The notes under the pieces are model-generated. The model was not told where the DNA came from and ran no database searches. It worked only from the letters and a program-made list of their open reading frames with translations. From UBA11346 sp038318565 (GTDB lineage Bacteria; Planctomycetota; UBA11346), in assembly GCA_038318565.1 (NCBI GenBank), contig JBBQCI010000010.1:1-61625 (forward strand): a stretch of DNA of 61,625 bases, written 5' to 3'. Below are positions 8,567 through 15,448 of the stretch, piece by piece. The stretch's first letter is position 1; the number at the start of each line of letters is the position of its first letter. The translations under genes were made by a program, and so were the position numbers.

Positions 8567-9040
8567 TCAGGCTCCCTTTACGGCGCAGGCGTAGACTTGG
8601 TCGATGACGTCAGCTGCCTTGACCTTGGCCAGCACCTTCTCATTGACGGTGACGACCGGGGCGAGGCCGCAGCAACCGATGCAGCGAACCTGTTGAAGAT
8701 GGAACATCTTGTCTGGGGTCGTCTCGCCAGCCTTAACGCCGAGCTTCTCGGAGAGCTTGGCGACGATCTCGGGCGCACCCTTCAGGTAGCACGCGGTGCC
8801 CATACACACCGAGATGATGTTCCTGCCCGGGGCCTCAAGTTTGAAGTAATTGTAAAAGGTGATGACCTCATAGATGCGTGCGAGGGGCACATCCATGAGC
8901 TTGCCCAGTTCCTGGGCGGCATCGCGCGGCACATAGCCGTAGCGTCCTTGGAGGTCGTGCAGAGCCATGATCAGGCTGCCACGCTTGTCCTTCCACTTCT
9001 TGGCTATGGTGGCGAGATCGGCTGGGGCGGCGGCTGCCAT
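8567..9040 (-). CDS. hydC: NuoE-like thioredoxin-fold 2Fe-2S subunit of [FeFe] hydrogenase (HydC/HndA), operon 1
   Basis: Known role: small electron-transfer subunit that pairs with the NuoF-like flavoprotein. Seen: 157 residues with an N-terminal helical part (G-Y-V-P, then A-R-I-Y-E-V-I-T-F-Y-N-Y-F). The 2Fe-2S ligands are the Cys of V-C-M-G-T-A-C and those of C-I-G-C-C-G-L-A-P, which continues to P-V-V-T-V. The ATG at 9038-9040 was chosen because AAGGAG lies 8 bases before it; an in-frame start 23 codons further up would put the start inside the promoter region. It is the first gene of the minus-strand hydrogenase operon and is divergent from nuoA. Confidence 0.94.
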   Translation of the reverse strand: MAAAAPADLATIAKKWKDKRGSLIMALHDLQGRYGYVPRDAAQELGKLMDVPLARIYEVITFYNYFKLEAPGRNIISVCMGTACYLKGAPEIVAKLSEKLGVKAGETTPDKMFHLQQVRCIGCCGLAPVVTVNEKVLAKVKAADVIDQVYACAVKGA

Positions 9041-9284
9041 GGGCGGCTCCTTGCAGGTGTCCGACCACACCTTCGCTCTCAACCCCCTCATCGACAAAAG
9101 GATTATCATATCTGTTTGTCATCATGTCCAAGACGCATCGGACTTCCCCCGATCCACGCAACGACGGGCATGGTTCGGCCAACTATACGCCGAATGCATG
9201 TCGGACTGACCAACTTTACGCAGGCAATCCCTGGGGGTCTTGCACACTGCGCATGCCCTCTAGGCTTCCACCCTCCGATCTCGC
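9041..9284. promoter_or_regulatory. Divergent control region between hydrogenase operon 1 and the nuo operon
   Basis: The 244-base spacer holds the start of two large divergent operons. The half near hydC is AT-rich (9091-9125) and contains the candidate promoter listed separately. The half near nuoA has an inverted repeat TTCGGC-N9-GCCGAA at 9173-9193, with TATAC in its loop, and a smaller ATCGG-N6-CCGAT. No Rex-type TTGTGA...TCACAA site was seen. No open frame here looks like a gene. Confidence 0.55.
9102..9131 (-). promoter_or_regulatory. Candidate sigma-70-like promoter for hydrogenase operon 1
   Basis: On the minus strand TTGGAC (9126-9131) is followed after 18 bases by GATAAT (9102-9107), with TATGAT overlapping slightly upstream. 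The putative -10 lies about 60 bases before the hydC start, in the most AT-rich stretch of the divergent spacer. This is pattern matching only; no start-site evidence is available. Confidence 0.35.
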
Positions 9285-9737
9285 ATGGACGCCATCACCA
9301 ACACTCTGAGTAGCGCCACCGCAGTCGCCGCAAGTCCTTATGGATCATGGATTAGCGTTGCCGTGGTCGGCCTTCTTGCGGGTGCCGTAGTAGGCGGAGC
9401 CCTGTTGGTGGTCCGACTGGTCACCCGGGTGGTCGATCGCATCGCCGACAGCAAACAGCGGCTGACCACCTATGAGTGCGGCGAAGCCCCGGTCGGTTCG
9501 GCCTGGTTCCGCTTCAACAACCGCTTCACCATCGTCGCCCTGACCTTCATCATCTTCGACGTCGAATTGGCACTGCTGTGGCCAATCCTGCCGCGCTGCC
9601 TGGATTGGATCGGTAACGGTCATGCCCTGGCCGCCTTCATCGAGATCACCGCATTCACCGCTACACTTGCCGTCGGCTTGGCGTGGGTAGCGGCGGGAGG
9701 CGGATTCATCTGGGATAAGAAGGTGTCCGATGACTGA
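9285..9737 (+). CDS. nuoA: NADH-quinone oxidoreductase (complex I) subunit A
   Basis: Known role: small membrane subunit of complex I near the quinone channel. Seen: 150 residues with three hydrophobic segments. The loop between the first and second contains Y-E-C-G-E-A-P-V-G-S-A-W, the family signature (its Cys is the A/D-switch Cys of mitochondrial ND3), and then F-N-N-R-F. F-D-V-E-L-A-L-L-W-P opens the second helix. It is the first gene of the plus-strand nuo operon and overlaps nuoB by 8 bases. No strong ribosome site is seen before the ATG. Confidence 0.96.
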   Translation: MDAITNTLSSATAVAASPYGSWISVAVVGLLAGAVVGGALLVVRLVTRVVDRIADSKQRLTTYECGEAPVGSAWFRFNNRFTIVALTFIIFDVELALLWPILPRCLDWIGNGHALAAFIEITAFTATLAVGLAWVAAGGGFIWDKKVSDD

Positions 9738-10317
9738 CATCACCAAGCCCGGCAATGGCGCTGACGAACATGTCTTTACCACATCGATCGATGAGTTCCT
9801 TGCCTGGGGCAAGGAGAACTCGCTGTTCTATCTACTGTTCGCTACCGCCTGCTGTGGCATCGAACTGATGCAGACCGGCGGACCGCGCTACGACATTGAC
9901 CGCCTCGGCATGATCCCACGCGCCACGCCGCGCCAGAGCGACCTAATGATCGTCGCCGGCACCATCACCCACAAGATGGCCAGTCGTGTGCGAACCCTGT
10001 GGGAGCAGATGACCGAGCCGCGCTGGGTCGTTTCGATGGGCAGCTGCGCCAATAGCGGCGGGCCGTTCAGCAAGTGGAGCTACTCGGTGCTCAACGGCGT
10101 CGACAAGTACGTTCCGGTCGACATCTACATCCCTGGCTGCCCGCCCCGCCCCGAGGCGCTCATCGACGGCGTCATGGCTCTGCGTGAACGAGTCAAGAAA
10201 TACCGCACGCTGGGCGTGCGCGACCGCGATCCGCATATCGTACAGGGTTCCGACTGCGCCTTCGGCGCTCATCCTGGCAAGCCACCGCTGCCAGAAACCA
10301 CGGAACCGTCGGCGTGA
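9730..10317 (+). CDS. nuoB: Complex I subunit B (N2 cluster protein)
   Basis: Known role: carries iron-sulfur cluster N2, the last electron carrier before quinone. Seen: 195 residues. The cluster ligands are T-A-C-C-G-I-E near residue 40, a Cys in M-G-S-C-A-N, and the final Cys in P-G-C-P-P-R-P-E-A. The conserved G-P-R-Y-D-I-D-R and P-R-Q-S-D stretches are intact. An AAGGTG ribosome site precedes the ATG. The gene overlaps nuoA by 8 bases and nuoC by 4 bases. Confidence 0.98.
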   Translation: MTDITKPGNGADEHVFTTSIDEFLAWGKENSLFYLLFATACCGIELMQTGGPRYDIDRLGMIPRATPRQSDLMIVAGTITHKMASRVRTLWEQMTEPRWVVSMGSCANSGGPFSKWSYSVLNGVDKYVPVDIYIPGCPPRPEALIDGVMALRERVKKYRTLGVRDRDPHIVQGSDCAFGAHPGKPPLPETTEPSA

Positions 10318-10901
10318 GTGCGCTGGCCTTCGCCGATATCGTCGAACGCCTGCGAGCCGTGTTCCCAGCCGCGACGCTGCCCGCCATAGAGACCAAGACC
10401 AGCGACAATGGCCAGCCCTGGCTGCTCGTTCCCGCCAATGATATCGTCCGCGTGGCCACCGTCCTGCGCGATGACCCAGTCCTGGGCTTCGCTGCATTGT
10501 GCGATCTAACCGGCTGGGATCTGCTGAAGTATCCTGCTAATCCGCCGAGCACCGATATCGCCATCGTCTACTACCTGCACAGCCTGATCCATCGCCATCA
10601 TCTGACGCTCAAGGTTCTGGCCCCGCGCGATACCGGTACCGTGCCCAGCGTCAGCTCGGTGTGGCCAGTGGCCAACTACTTTGAGCGTGAGGTATTCGAC
10701 CTACTCGGCGTCCACTTCGCCGGGCATCCCAATCTCAAGCGCATCATGATGCCCGACGACTGGATCGGCTCACCCCTGCGCAAGGACTACATCTACCCAG
10801 CGTCCTACAACGGCATCGCGCATCTGCGCGACGGGCAGAAGTTCGAGGACGCTCCGACTCGTGGCGACGCGGCCGCGCCGGCGCAGGCGGCGAAGCCATG
10901 A
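10314..10901 (+). CDS. nuoC: Complex I subunit C (30-kDa subunit)
   Basis: Known role: peripheral-arm subunit that packs on NuoD and helps form the quinone site. Seen: 195 residues starting with GTG in a GTGA overlap with the nuoB stop. The late motif F-E-R-E-V-F-D-L-L-G-V-H-F-x-G-H-P-N-L-K-R is the 30-kDa signature and is followed by D-D-W-I-G-S-P-L-R-K-D. The last 20 residues are Ala/Pro-rich. NuoC is not fused to NuoD here, unlike in E. coli. The stop overlaps the nuoD ATG. Confidence 0.96.
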   Translation: MSALAFADIVERLRAVFPAATLPAIETKTSDNGQPWLLVPANDIVRVATVLRDDPVLGFAALCDLTGWDLLKYPANPPSTDIAIVYYLHSLIHRHHLTLKVLAPRDTGTVPSVSSVWPVANYFEREVFDLLGVHFAGHPNLKRIMMPDDWIGSPLRKDYIYPASYNGIAHLRDGQKFEDAPTRGDAAAPAQAAKP

Positions 10902-12091
10902 GCCCCGATCTCGCCATCGAGACCCTGGGCGGCGAGCGCATGCGCCTGAATATGGGCCCGCACCACCCGGCGACCCACGGCGTGCTGCGCCTCGTCGTCG
11001 ACACCGATGGCGAAGTCGTCGCCAACTGTGCGCCCGACCACGGCTATCTGCATCGTGCGATTGAGAAGATTGGCGAATGCGTCGAATGGCCGATGTTCGT
11101 GCCGTACACCGACCGGGTCGATTACGTCTGCGCCATGAACGCGAATCTCGCCTACTGCGTCGCGGTCGAGAAGTTGCTCAACAGCGACCCGGCAACCAAG
11201 GTCATCGTGCCGATGCGCGCCGAATGCATCCGCGTGATCGTCGCCGAGCTGAACCGCATCTCGTCGCATCTGGTAGCGGTCGGCGCGATGGCGATGGACC
11301 TGGGCGGGTACACCCCGTTCCTGCATGCCATCGCCCAACGCGAGGGGGTGAACGACATCTTTGAGAAGCTGTGCGGCCAGCGCCTGACCTATAACTACAT
11401 CACCATCGGTGGCGTCGGATTCGACCTGCACGCCAACGCGGCGGCGGAGACCGAAGCCTTCCTGGCTCAGTTCGAGAAGGAGATGATCCGCTTCAACCAG
11501 CTGATCACCACCAACACGATCTTCCAGAACCGCTGCGCCGGAGTCGCCGTGATCAGCGCCGCTGACGCAGTCGCCTATGGCTTGGTCGGGCCGAACCTGC
11601 GTGGCAGCGGCGTCGACTGGGACATCCGCCGCGACGAGCCGTATGGCATCTACGGACAGCTCGGGGTACGCGTACCAGTCGGCCAAGCCTACGCCGGACG
11701 CGCGGGCCGGGTCGGAGACTGCTACGACCGCTTCGTCGTCCGCCTGCTGGAGATCAACGAGTCGGTGCGCCTGGTCCGCGCGGCGGTCCAGTTGCTGCCA
11801 CCTCCAGCCGAAAAGGCGAACGATCCGCTCGGCGGATTCCAGGCCGATGTCGCCAAACAGCTGCGCAAACCGCCCAAGGGCGAGATCCGCGCCCGCACCG
11901 AAGCCCCGCGAGGCGAGATGGGCTACGTCATCGTCAGCGATGGTACCAAGGTCCCGTACCGCGTGCGCGTGCGTACCGGCTCGTTCACCGTCTGCAGCAT
12001 CTTCAACACCGTCATGAAAGGCATCTTCCTGGCCGACGTGGTAACGGTCATCGGCTCGTTCGACATCGTGGTGCCGGAGATCGACCGGTGA
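10898..12091 (+). CDS. nuoD: Complex I subunit D (49-kDa subunit)
   Basis: Known role: forms the quinone-binding cavity with NuoB; evolutionarily related to the large subunit of NiFe hydrogenases. Seen: 397 residues. The signature N-M-G-P-H-H-P-A-T-H-G-V-L-R is near residue 20. The C-terminus ends D-I-V-V-P-E-I-D-R, as in intact family members. The NiFe-binding Cys pairs of hydrogenases are absent, as expected for NuoD. It overlaps nuoC by 4 bases and is followed by nuoH after 22 bases. Confidence 0.97.
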   Translation: MSPDLAIETLGGERMRLNMGPHHPATHGVLRLVVDTDGEVVANCAPDHGYLHRAIEKIGECVEWPMFVPYTDRVDYVCAMNANLAYCVAVEKLLNSDPATKVIVPMRAECIRVIVAELNRISSHLVAVGAMAMDLGGYTPFLHAIAQREGVNDIFEKLCGQRLTYNYITIGGVGFDLHANAAAETEAFLAQFEKEMIRFNQLITTNTIFQNRCAGVAVISAADAVAYGLVGPNLRGSGVDWDIRRDEPYGIYGQLGVRVPVGQAYAGRAGRVGDCYDRFVVRLLEINESVRLVRAAVQLLPPPAEKANDPLGGFQADVAKQLRKPPKGEIRARTEAPRGEMGYVIVSDGTKVPYRVRVRTGSFTVCSIFNTVMKGIFLADVVTVIGSFDIVVPEIDR

Positions 12092-12113
12092 GTTCAAGCG
12101 AAGGCGATCCGCC

Positions 12114-13523
12114 ATGAATCTCGGCCCCGCCGTCGATGCATTGGCGATCTGGCTGTCCGGTTCCGACCCAGCGTGGTGGGCGATCGGACTCGCAGCCGTC
12201 GCCGTCTGGGTGCTGCCGCTGATGGCTGTCGTGCTGCCAATCGCTGCCCTCGGTCAGATCATCGAGCGCAAGGTCGCGGCAGCGATGCAACGCCGGGTCG
12301 GCCCGAATTCGGTCGGACTCGACGGCGTTGTCCGACTGGTGGTCCGGCTGAGCTTGCCCTTTATCTCGCGGGCCGGCCAGGATCGGCTTATCGGACGCAT
12401 CAGCTCGCTGCCCGGCATGAGCCTAGCCCGCACCCTTGGCCTCGGACAGCTTGCTGCCGACGGCGTCAAGATGCTGGGCAAGGAGGACATCATTCCGGCT
12501 GGTGCTGACGGCTGGGTTTTCCGCCTGGCGCCATACCTGGCCCTGACCGGCGCCTTCCTGCCCTTCGCTGCCATTCCGTTTGCCCAAAACGTCGTTGCGC
12601 TCGAGGTCCCGGTCGGCGCGCTCTACGCCATCGCGGTCAGCGGCATCAGCGTGATGGCCCTGCTGATGGCCGGCTGGGGCAGCGGCAATAAGTTCTCGAT
12701 GCTCGGCGGCATGCGCGCGGTCGCGCAGGTCGTATCGTACGAAATTCCAGTCGGCCTGGCCATCGCCGGCGTCGTGCTGTGGTGCGGAACAATGGACCTG
12801 CACGGCATCGTCGCCCACCAGTACAACGGCTCGTGGGCCAGCTTCCTGGGCTGGAACATCTTCCAGAGCCCGTTCTTGCTGCTGCTCGCCTGCGTACTGT
12901 TCTTCGCCGGCCTAGCCGAATGCCAGCGCACCCCCTTCGACATGGCCGAGGCCGAGAGCGAACTGGTCAGCGGATTCAACACCGAATATTCGGGCATGCG
13001 CTGGGGGATGTTCGCGATGGCCGAATACAGCGAGATGATCCTGGTCGGCGCGATTCTCTCGACCCTGTTCCTCGGCGGCTACCAGTCCCCGATCTTCGAG
13101 AACGTCATCGTCGCCCTGCCGGTCTGGCTAGAGACCTTGATCCACGTCGGCATCCTGCTCGCCAAGTTCACCACTGTGCTGGTGATCATGGTGTGGATCC
13201 GCTGGACCCTGCCGCGTTTCCGCGTCGACCAGGTGATGCGCCTGTGCTGGCTGACCCTGGTGCCGCTATGCCTGTTCGCCTTGTTCGGCCTTGCTCTGAC
13301 CATGCTGATCCCCTCTCTGGTGATGCCTGCCGATGCGCAGGCAACCATCCTCGGCGTGGCCTACGGCCGCTTGCCGGCCATGCCGCACCTCGCCCTCGGC
13401 CTGGTCGGCCATGCGCTTGTCTGGATCGTACCACTCGCCCTCGGCTTCCTCCTGGTGATCGCCGCGCGCCGCAAGCATGGCCGTCAGCACCCAGCGCTAA
13501 CTCAATTGACGGGTGGCGCATGA
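12114..13523 (+). CDS. nuoH: Complex I subunit H, unusually long
   Basis: Known role: membrane subunit that anchors the peripheral arm and completes the quinone tunnel. Seen: 469 residues against roughly 325-350 for typical NuoH. The core motifs E-R-K-V-A-A-A-M-Q-R-R-V-G-P-N and A-E-C-Q-R-T-P-F-D-M-A-E-A-E-S-E-L-V are present. The extra length comes from an insertion after residue 70, before the usual D-G-x-K-M-L stretch. It also comes from a longer C-terminus with added hydrophobic segments. The downstream spacer to nuoI (13524-13695) is full of hairpins. Confidence 0.95.
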   Translation: MNLGPAVDALAIWLSGSDPAWWAIGLAAVAVWVLPLMAVVLPIAALGQIIERKVAAAMQRRVGPNSVGLDGVVRLVVRLSLPFISRAGQDRLIGRISSLPGMSLARTLGLGQLAADGVKMLGKEDIIPAGADGWVFRLAPYLALTGAFLPFAAIPFAQNVVALEVPVGALYAIAVSGISVMALLMAGWGSGNKFSMLGGMRAVAQVVSYEIPVGLAIAGVVLWCGTMDLHGIVAHQYNGSWASFLGWNIFQSPFLLLLACVLFFAGLAECQRTPFDMAEAESELVSGFNTEYSGMRWGMFAMAEYSEMILVGAILSTLFLGGYQSPIFENVIVALPVWLETLIHVGILLAKFTTVLVIMVWIRWTLPRFRVDQVMRLCWLTLVPLCLFALFGLALTMLIPSLVMPADAQATILGVAYGRLPAMPHLALGLVGHALVWIVPLALGFLLVIAARRKHGRQHPALTQLTGGA

Positions 13524-13562
13524 GGTGCGGTCGCCGCATGGTCTGCGGGCGCCAAGTGGCGA

Positions 13563-13681
13563 TGACGGCACATAATGGGCGAAGCCCATGCCGTCACGAT
13601 TCCGGAGGCCTGCCGACGGAATCGAGCCGCGAAAAAGCCCGGGGGACAGGCCCGCAGGGCCGTAGGGGCGCAGCCCCTACG
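13563..13681. repeat. Hairpin-array element A in the nuoH-nuoI spacer
   Basis: The 172-base spacer contains four hairpins. (1) TGACGGC...GCCGTCA (13563-13596) encloses ATGGGC-GAA-GCCCAT. (2) CGATTCCG...CGGAATCG (13597-13624) is perfect over 8 bp. (3) GGCCC-GCA-GGGCC lies at 13649-13661. (4) CGTAGGGGC-GCA-GCCCCTACG (13661-13681) is perfect over 9 bp. Hairpin 2 is clearly related in sequence to hairpin 1 of the second array at 15328. No U-run follows, so simple termination is unlikely. It interrupts an operon whose genes otherwise overlap or nearly touch. Confidence 0.75.
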
Positions 13682-13695
13682 CAAGAAAGCACGCC

Positions 13696-14439
13696 GTGAT
13701 ACTCGCTTGGGTCAATGACATCTACGATGGCATCCATGCCTTCCTGATCGGCATGCGCACGACCGCAACGTTCTTCGTCGAGAACGTGCGCAACCGCGGC
13801 GGTGCGACCTCGGTCACGCAGCAGTACCCGCAAGAGCCAGCTGCCGTGGTCGGCGAACGCGTGCGCGGCCATCTCGTCAATGACGCGCCGATCTGCATCG
13901 TCTGCCACGCCTGCGACAAGGCTTGTCCGGTCGACTGCTTCGTCATGGACGGCGAGCGCGACGAGAACAACAAGATGCGCGCCTCGCGCTTCGATATCGA
14001 CCTGTCGAAATGCATCTACTGCGGCCTGTGCGTACGTGCCTGTCCGACCGATTCGCTGTCGATGACCAGCGACTTCGAGATGGACCCGAAGCTGGACGCC
14101 GCCCGCTATTTGTTCCGCCGCACCAGCGACCAGCTCGACAAACGCCTTGATGCACCCGATGTCGTGCGCATGGCCAAGCTGGCCAACGTCCCACGCGAGA
14201 CGTTGGCGCCCACAGACCGCGCCTGGCTCGATAGCCTGATCGCGCCACAGGGCCAGCACCTCATCGGCATGTTCGGTATGGGCTATTTCACGCCCGAGCA
14301 GAAAACCCACGCCGACGCCGAACGCGACAGAAAGAAAAAAGAAAAGGACGCGGCTGCAGCTGCTGCCAAAGCAGCAAAGGCAGCAGCCGCCCAACCCGCG
14401 GCAGCCAGCCCGCCAGCGGTCGGAGGATCCGGCACGTGA
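13696..14439 (+). CDS. nuoI: Complex I subunit I (two 4Fe-4S clusters)
   Basis: Known role: carries clusters N6a and N6b in the peripheral arm. In complexes without NuoEFG it is a candidate docking point for ferredoxin. Seen: 247 residues starting with GTG. Two ferredoxin motifs are present, C-I-V-C-H-A-C-D-K-A-C-P and C-I-Y-C-G-L-C-V-R-A-C-P, separated by about 40 residues. The last 45 residues form an unusual Lys- then Ala-rich tail (about residues 205-247). The ribosome site is weak, and transcripts reaching it must cross the hairpin array. It overlaps nuoJ by 4 bases (GTGA). Confidence 0.95.
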   Translation: MILAWVNDIYDGIHAFLIGMRTTATFFVENVRNRGGATSVTQQYPQEPAAVVGERVRGHLVNDAPICIVCHACDKACPVDCFVMDGERDENNKMRASRFDIDLSKCIYCGLCVRACPTDSLSMTSDFEMDPKLDAARYLFRRTSDQLDKRLDAPDVVRMAKLANVPRETLAPTDRAWLDSLIAPQGQHLIGMFGMGYFTPEQKTHADAERDRKKKEKDAAAAAAKAAKAAAAQPAAASPPAVGGSGT

Positions 14440-14978
14440 TCGAACTTGGCCTCTTCTGGACCTGCTGCCTCGCCACCGTCGCCGGAGCACTAGGCGCCGC
14501 GACGGTGCGCAACCTGTTCCATGCCGCGCTGCTGCTCGGGCTGTGCCTAGCCGGCGTCGCCGGGCTGTACCTGTTCCTCGAAGCCAGCTACCTCGCCTGC
14601 CTCCAGGTCATCGTCTACATTGGCGGCATCCTGGTCCTGACCCTGTTTGCCACCTTGTTCAGCAGCGACATCATGGGTGCGGTCCAGCGCACTCCGCTCC
14701 TGCTGCGCATCGCTGGACTTGCCGCTTCCGCCCTCGCGGCACTGGTCGCCGGTCGCCTCGCCCAGATCGCCATCGCGCATGCCGCCAACCTCGGCCAGAC
14801 CCGTAGTCAACCGGGCACTCTTCCGGACGTCATCGACGGTACCCAGGCCATTGGCGATCTGCTGGTCGGTTCGTGGCTGATCCCCTTCCTGGTGGCTGGT
14901 ATGCTGCTGACGGCAGCGCTGGTCGGGGCGGTATCGATTGTGAAACGCTACCGCCGACACGGAGCCTCACGTGCATAA
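14436..14978 (+). CDS. nuoJ: Complex I subunit J
   Basis: Known role: membrane subunit whose third helix undergoes a pi-bulge switch linked to coupling. Seen: 180 residues with five hydrophobic segments. The signature L-Q-V-I-V-Y-I-G-G-I-L-V-L-T-L-F lies near residues 57-72. A GTG start overlaps the nuoI stop. The gene overlaps nuoK by 8 bases. Confidence 0.94.
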   Translation: MIELGLFWTCCLATVAGALGAATVRNLFHAALLLGLCLAGVAGLYLFLEASYLACLQVIVYIGGILVLTLFATLFSSDIMGAVQRTPLLLRIAGLAASALAALVAGRLAQIAIAHAANLGQTRSQPGTLPDVIDGTQAIGDLLVGSWLIPFLVAGMLLTAALVGAVSIVKRYRRHGASRA

Positions 14979-15297
14979 TTTCGGCCCCGACGCGCTCGCC
15001 TCGTATCTCGCCGTCGCCTCGGTGCTGTTCGCCGCAGGCGTGCTGGCGATCGCCACCCGGCGCAACGCCATTGGTGTGCTCATCGGTCTTGAACTGATGC
15101 TCAATGCCGCCGCCCTGCAGTTTGCCGCCTACGGCCGGTTCCGGCTCGATGGTATGGACGTCCAGGGCCAGACCGCCGCTGTCTTCGTCATCGTGGTTGC
15201 CGCCGCCGAGGCCGCCGTCGCCCTCGCCTTGCTGTTCGCAGTCTACCGCACCAGCAAGGACATTGATCTGGAGCGCACGCGGGAGCTGCGCTCATGA
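14971..15297 (+). CDS. nuoK: Complex I subunit K
   Basis: Known role: small three-helix MrpC-like subunit with membrane glutamates in the proton path. Seen: 108 residues and three hydrophobic segments. The motif I-G-V-L-I-G-L-E-L-M-L-N-A-A carries the conserved membrane Glu, and V-A-A-A-E-A-A-V-A-L-A carries the second. It starts with GTG inside nuoJ. It is followed not by nuoL directly but by a 151-base hairpin-rich spacer. Confidence 0.95.
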   Translation: MHNFGPDALASYLAVASVLFAAGVLAIATRRNAIGVLIGLELMLNAAALQFAAYGRFRLDGMDVQGQTAAVFVIVVAAAEAAVALALLFAVYRTSKDIDLERTRELRS

Positions 15298-15327
15298 GTG
15301 CTTTCTTGCCCAGGGGCTTGGTCGACG

Positions 15328-15428
15328 CACGATTTCGCCGGCTTTGCCAGCGGAATCGTGGCGGCATCGGCTACGCCGATTCTATGCCGCCACCACGTCT
15401 CGGCGCCCGCCCGTCGCTGCGCGACGGG
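15328..15428. repeat. Hairpin-array element B in the nuoK-nuoL spacer
   Basis: Three hairpins lie in the 151-base gap. (1) CACGATT...AATCGTG (15328-15360) has an inner GCcGGC-ttt-GCCaGC. (2) GTGGCGGCAT...ATGCCGCCAC (15358-15393) has perfect 10-bp arms and an inner ATCGGC-TAC-GCCGAT. (3) CCCGTCGC-TGC-GCGACGGG (15410-15428) has perfect 8-bp arms. Hairpin 1 aligns with hairpin 2 of element A: both share CACGATT, CG, GGC, TGCC and CGGAATCG in order. The two spacers are therefore probably copies of one palindromic repeat family. Confidence 0.75.
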
Positions 15429-15448
15429 ACTTCCGCAGGTTGGTCGAC

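Noticed and set aside
9095..9120. ACAAA...TTTGT pair in the hyd-nuo spacer as a Rex operator
   Set aside because: The arms are in the opposite orientation to the Rex consensus (TTGT...ACAA).
10805..12115. A 436-codon open frame on the minus strand
   Set aside because: It is antisense to intact nuoD and has no recognisable motif.
13524..13695. An extra short gene or tRNA in the nuoH-nuoI spacer
   Set aside because: The paired segments are simple hairpins without a cloverleaf or anticodon layout, and no frame there looks coding.
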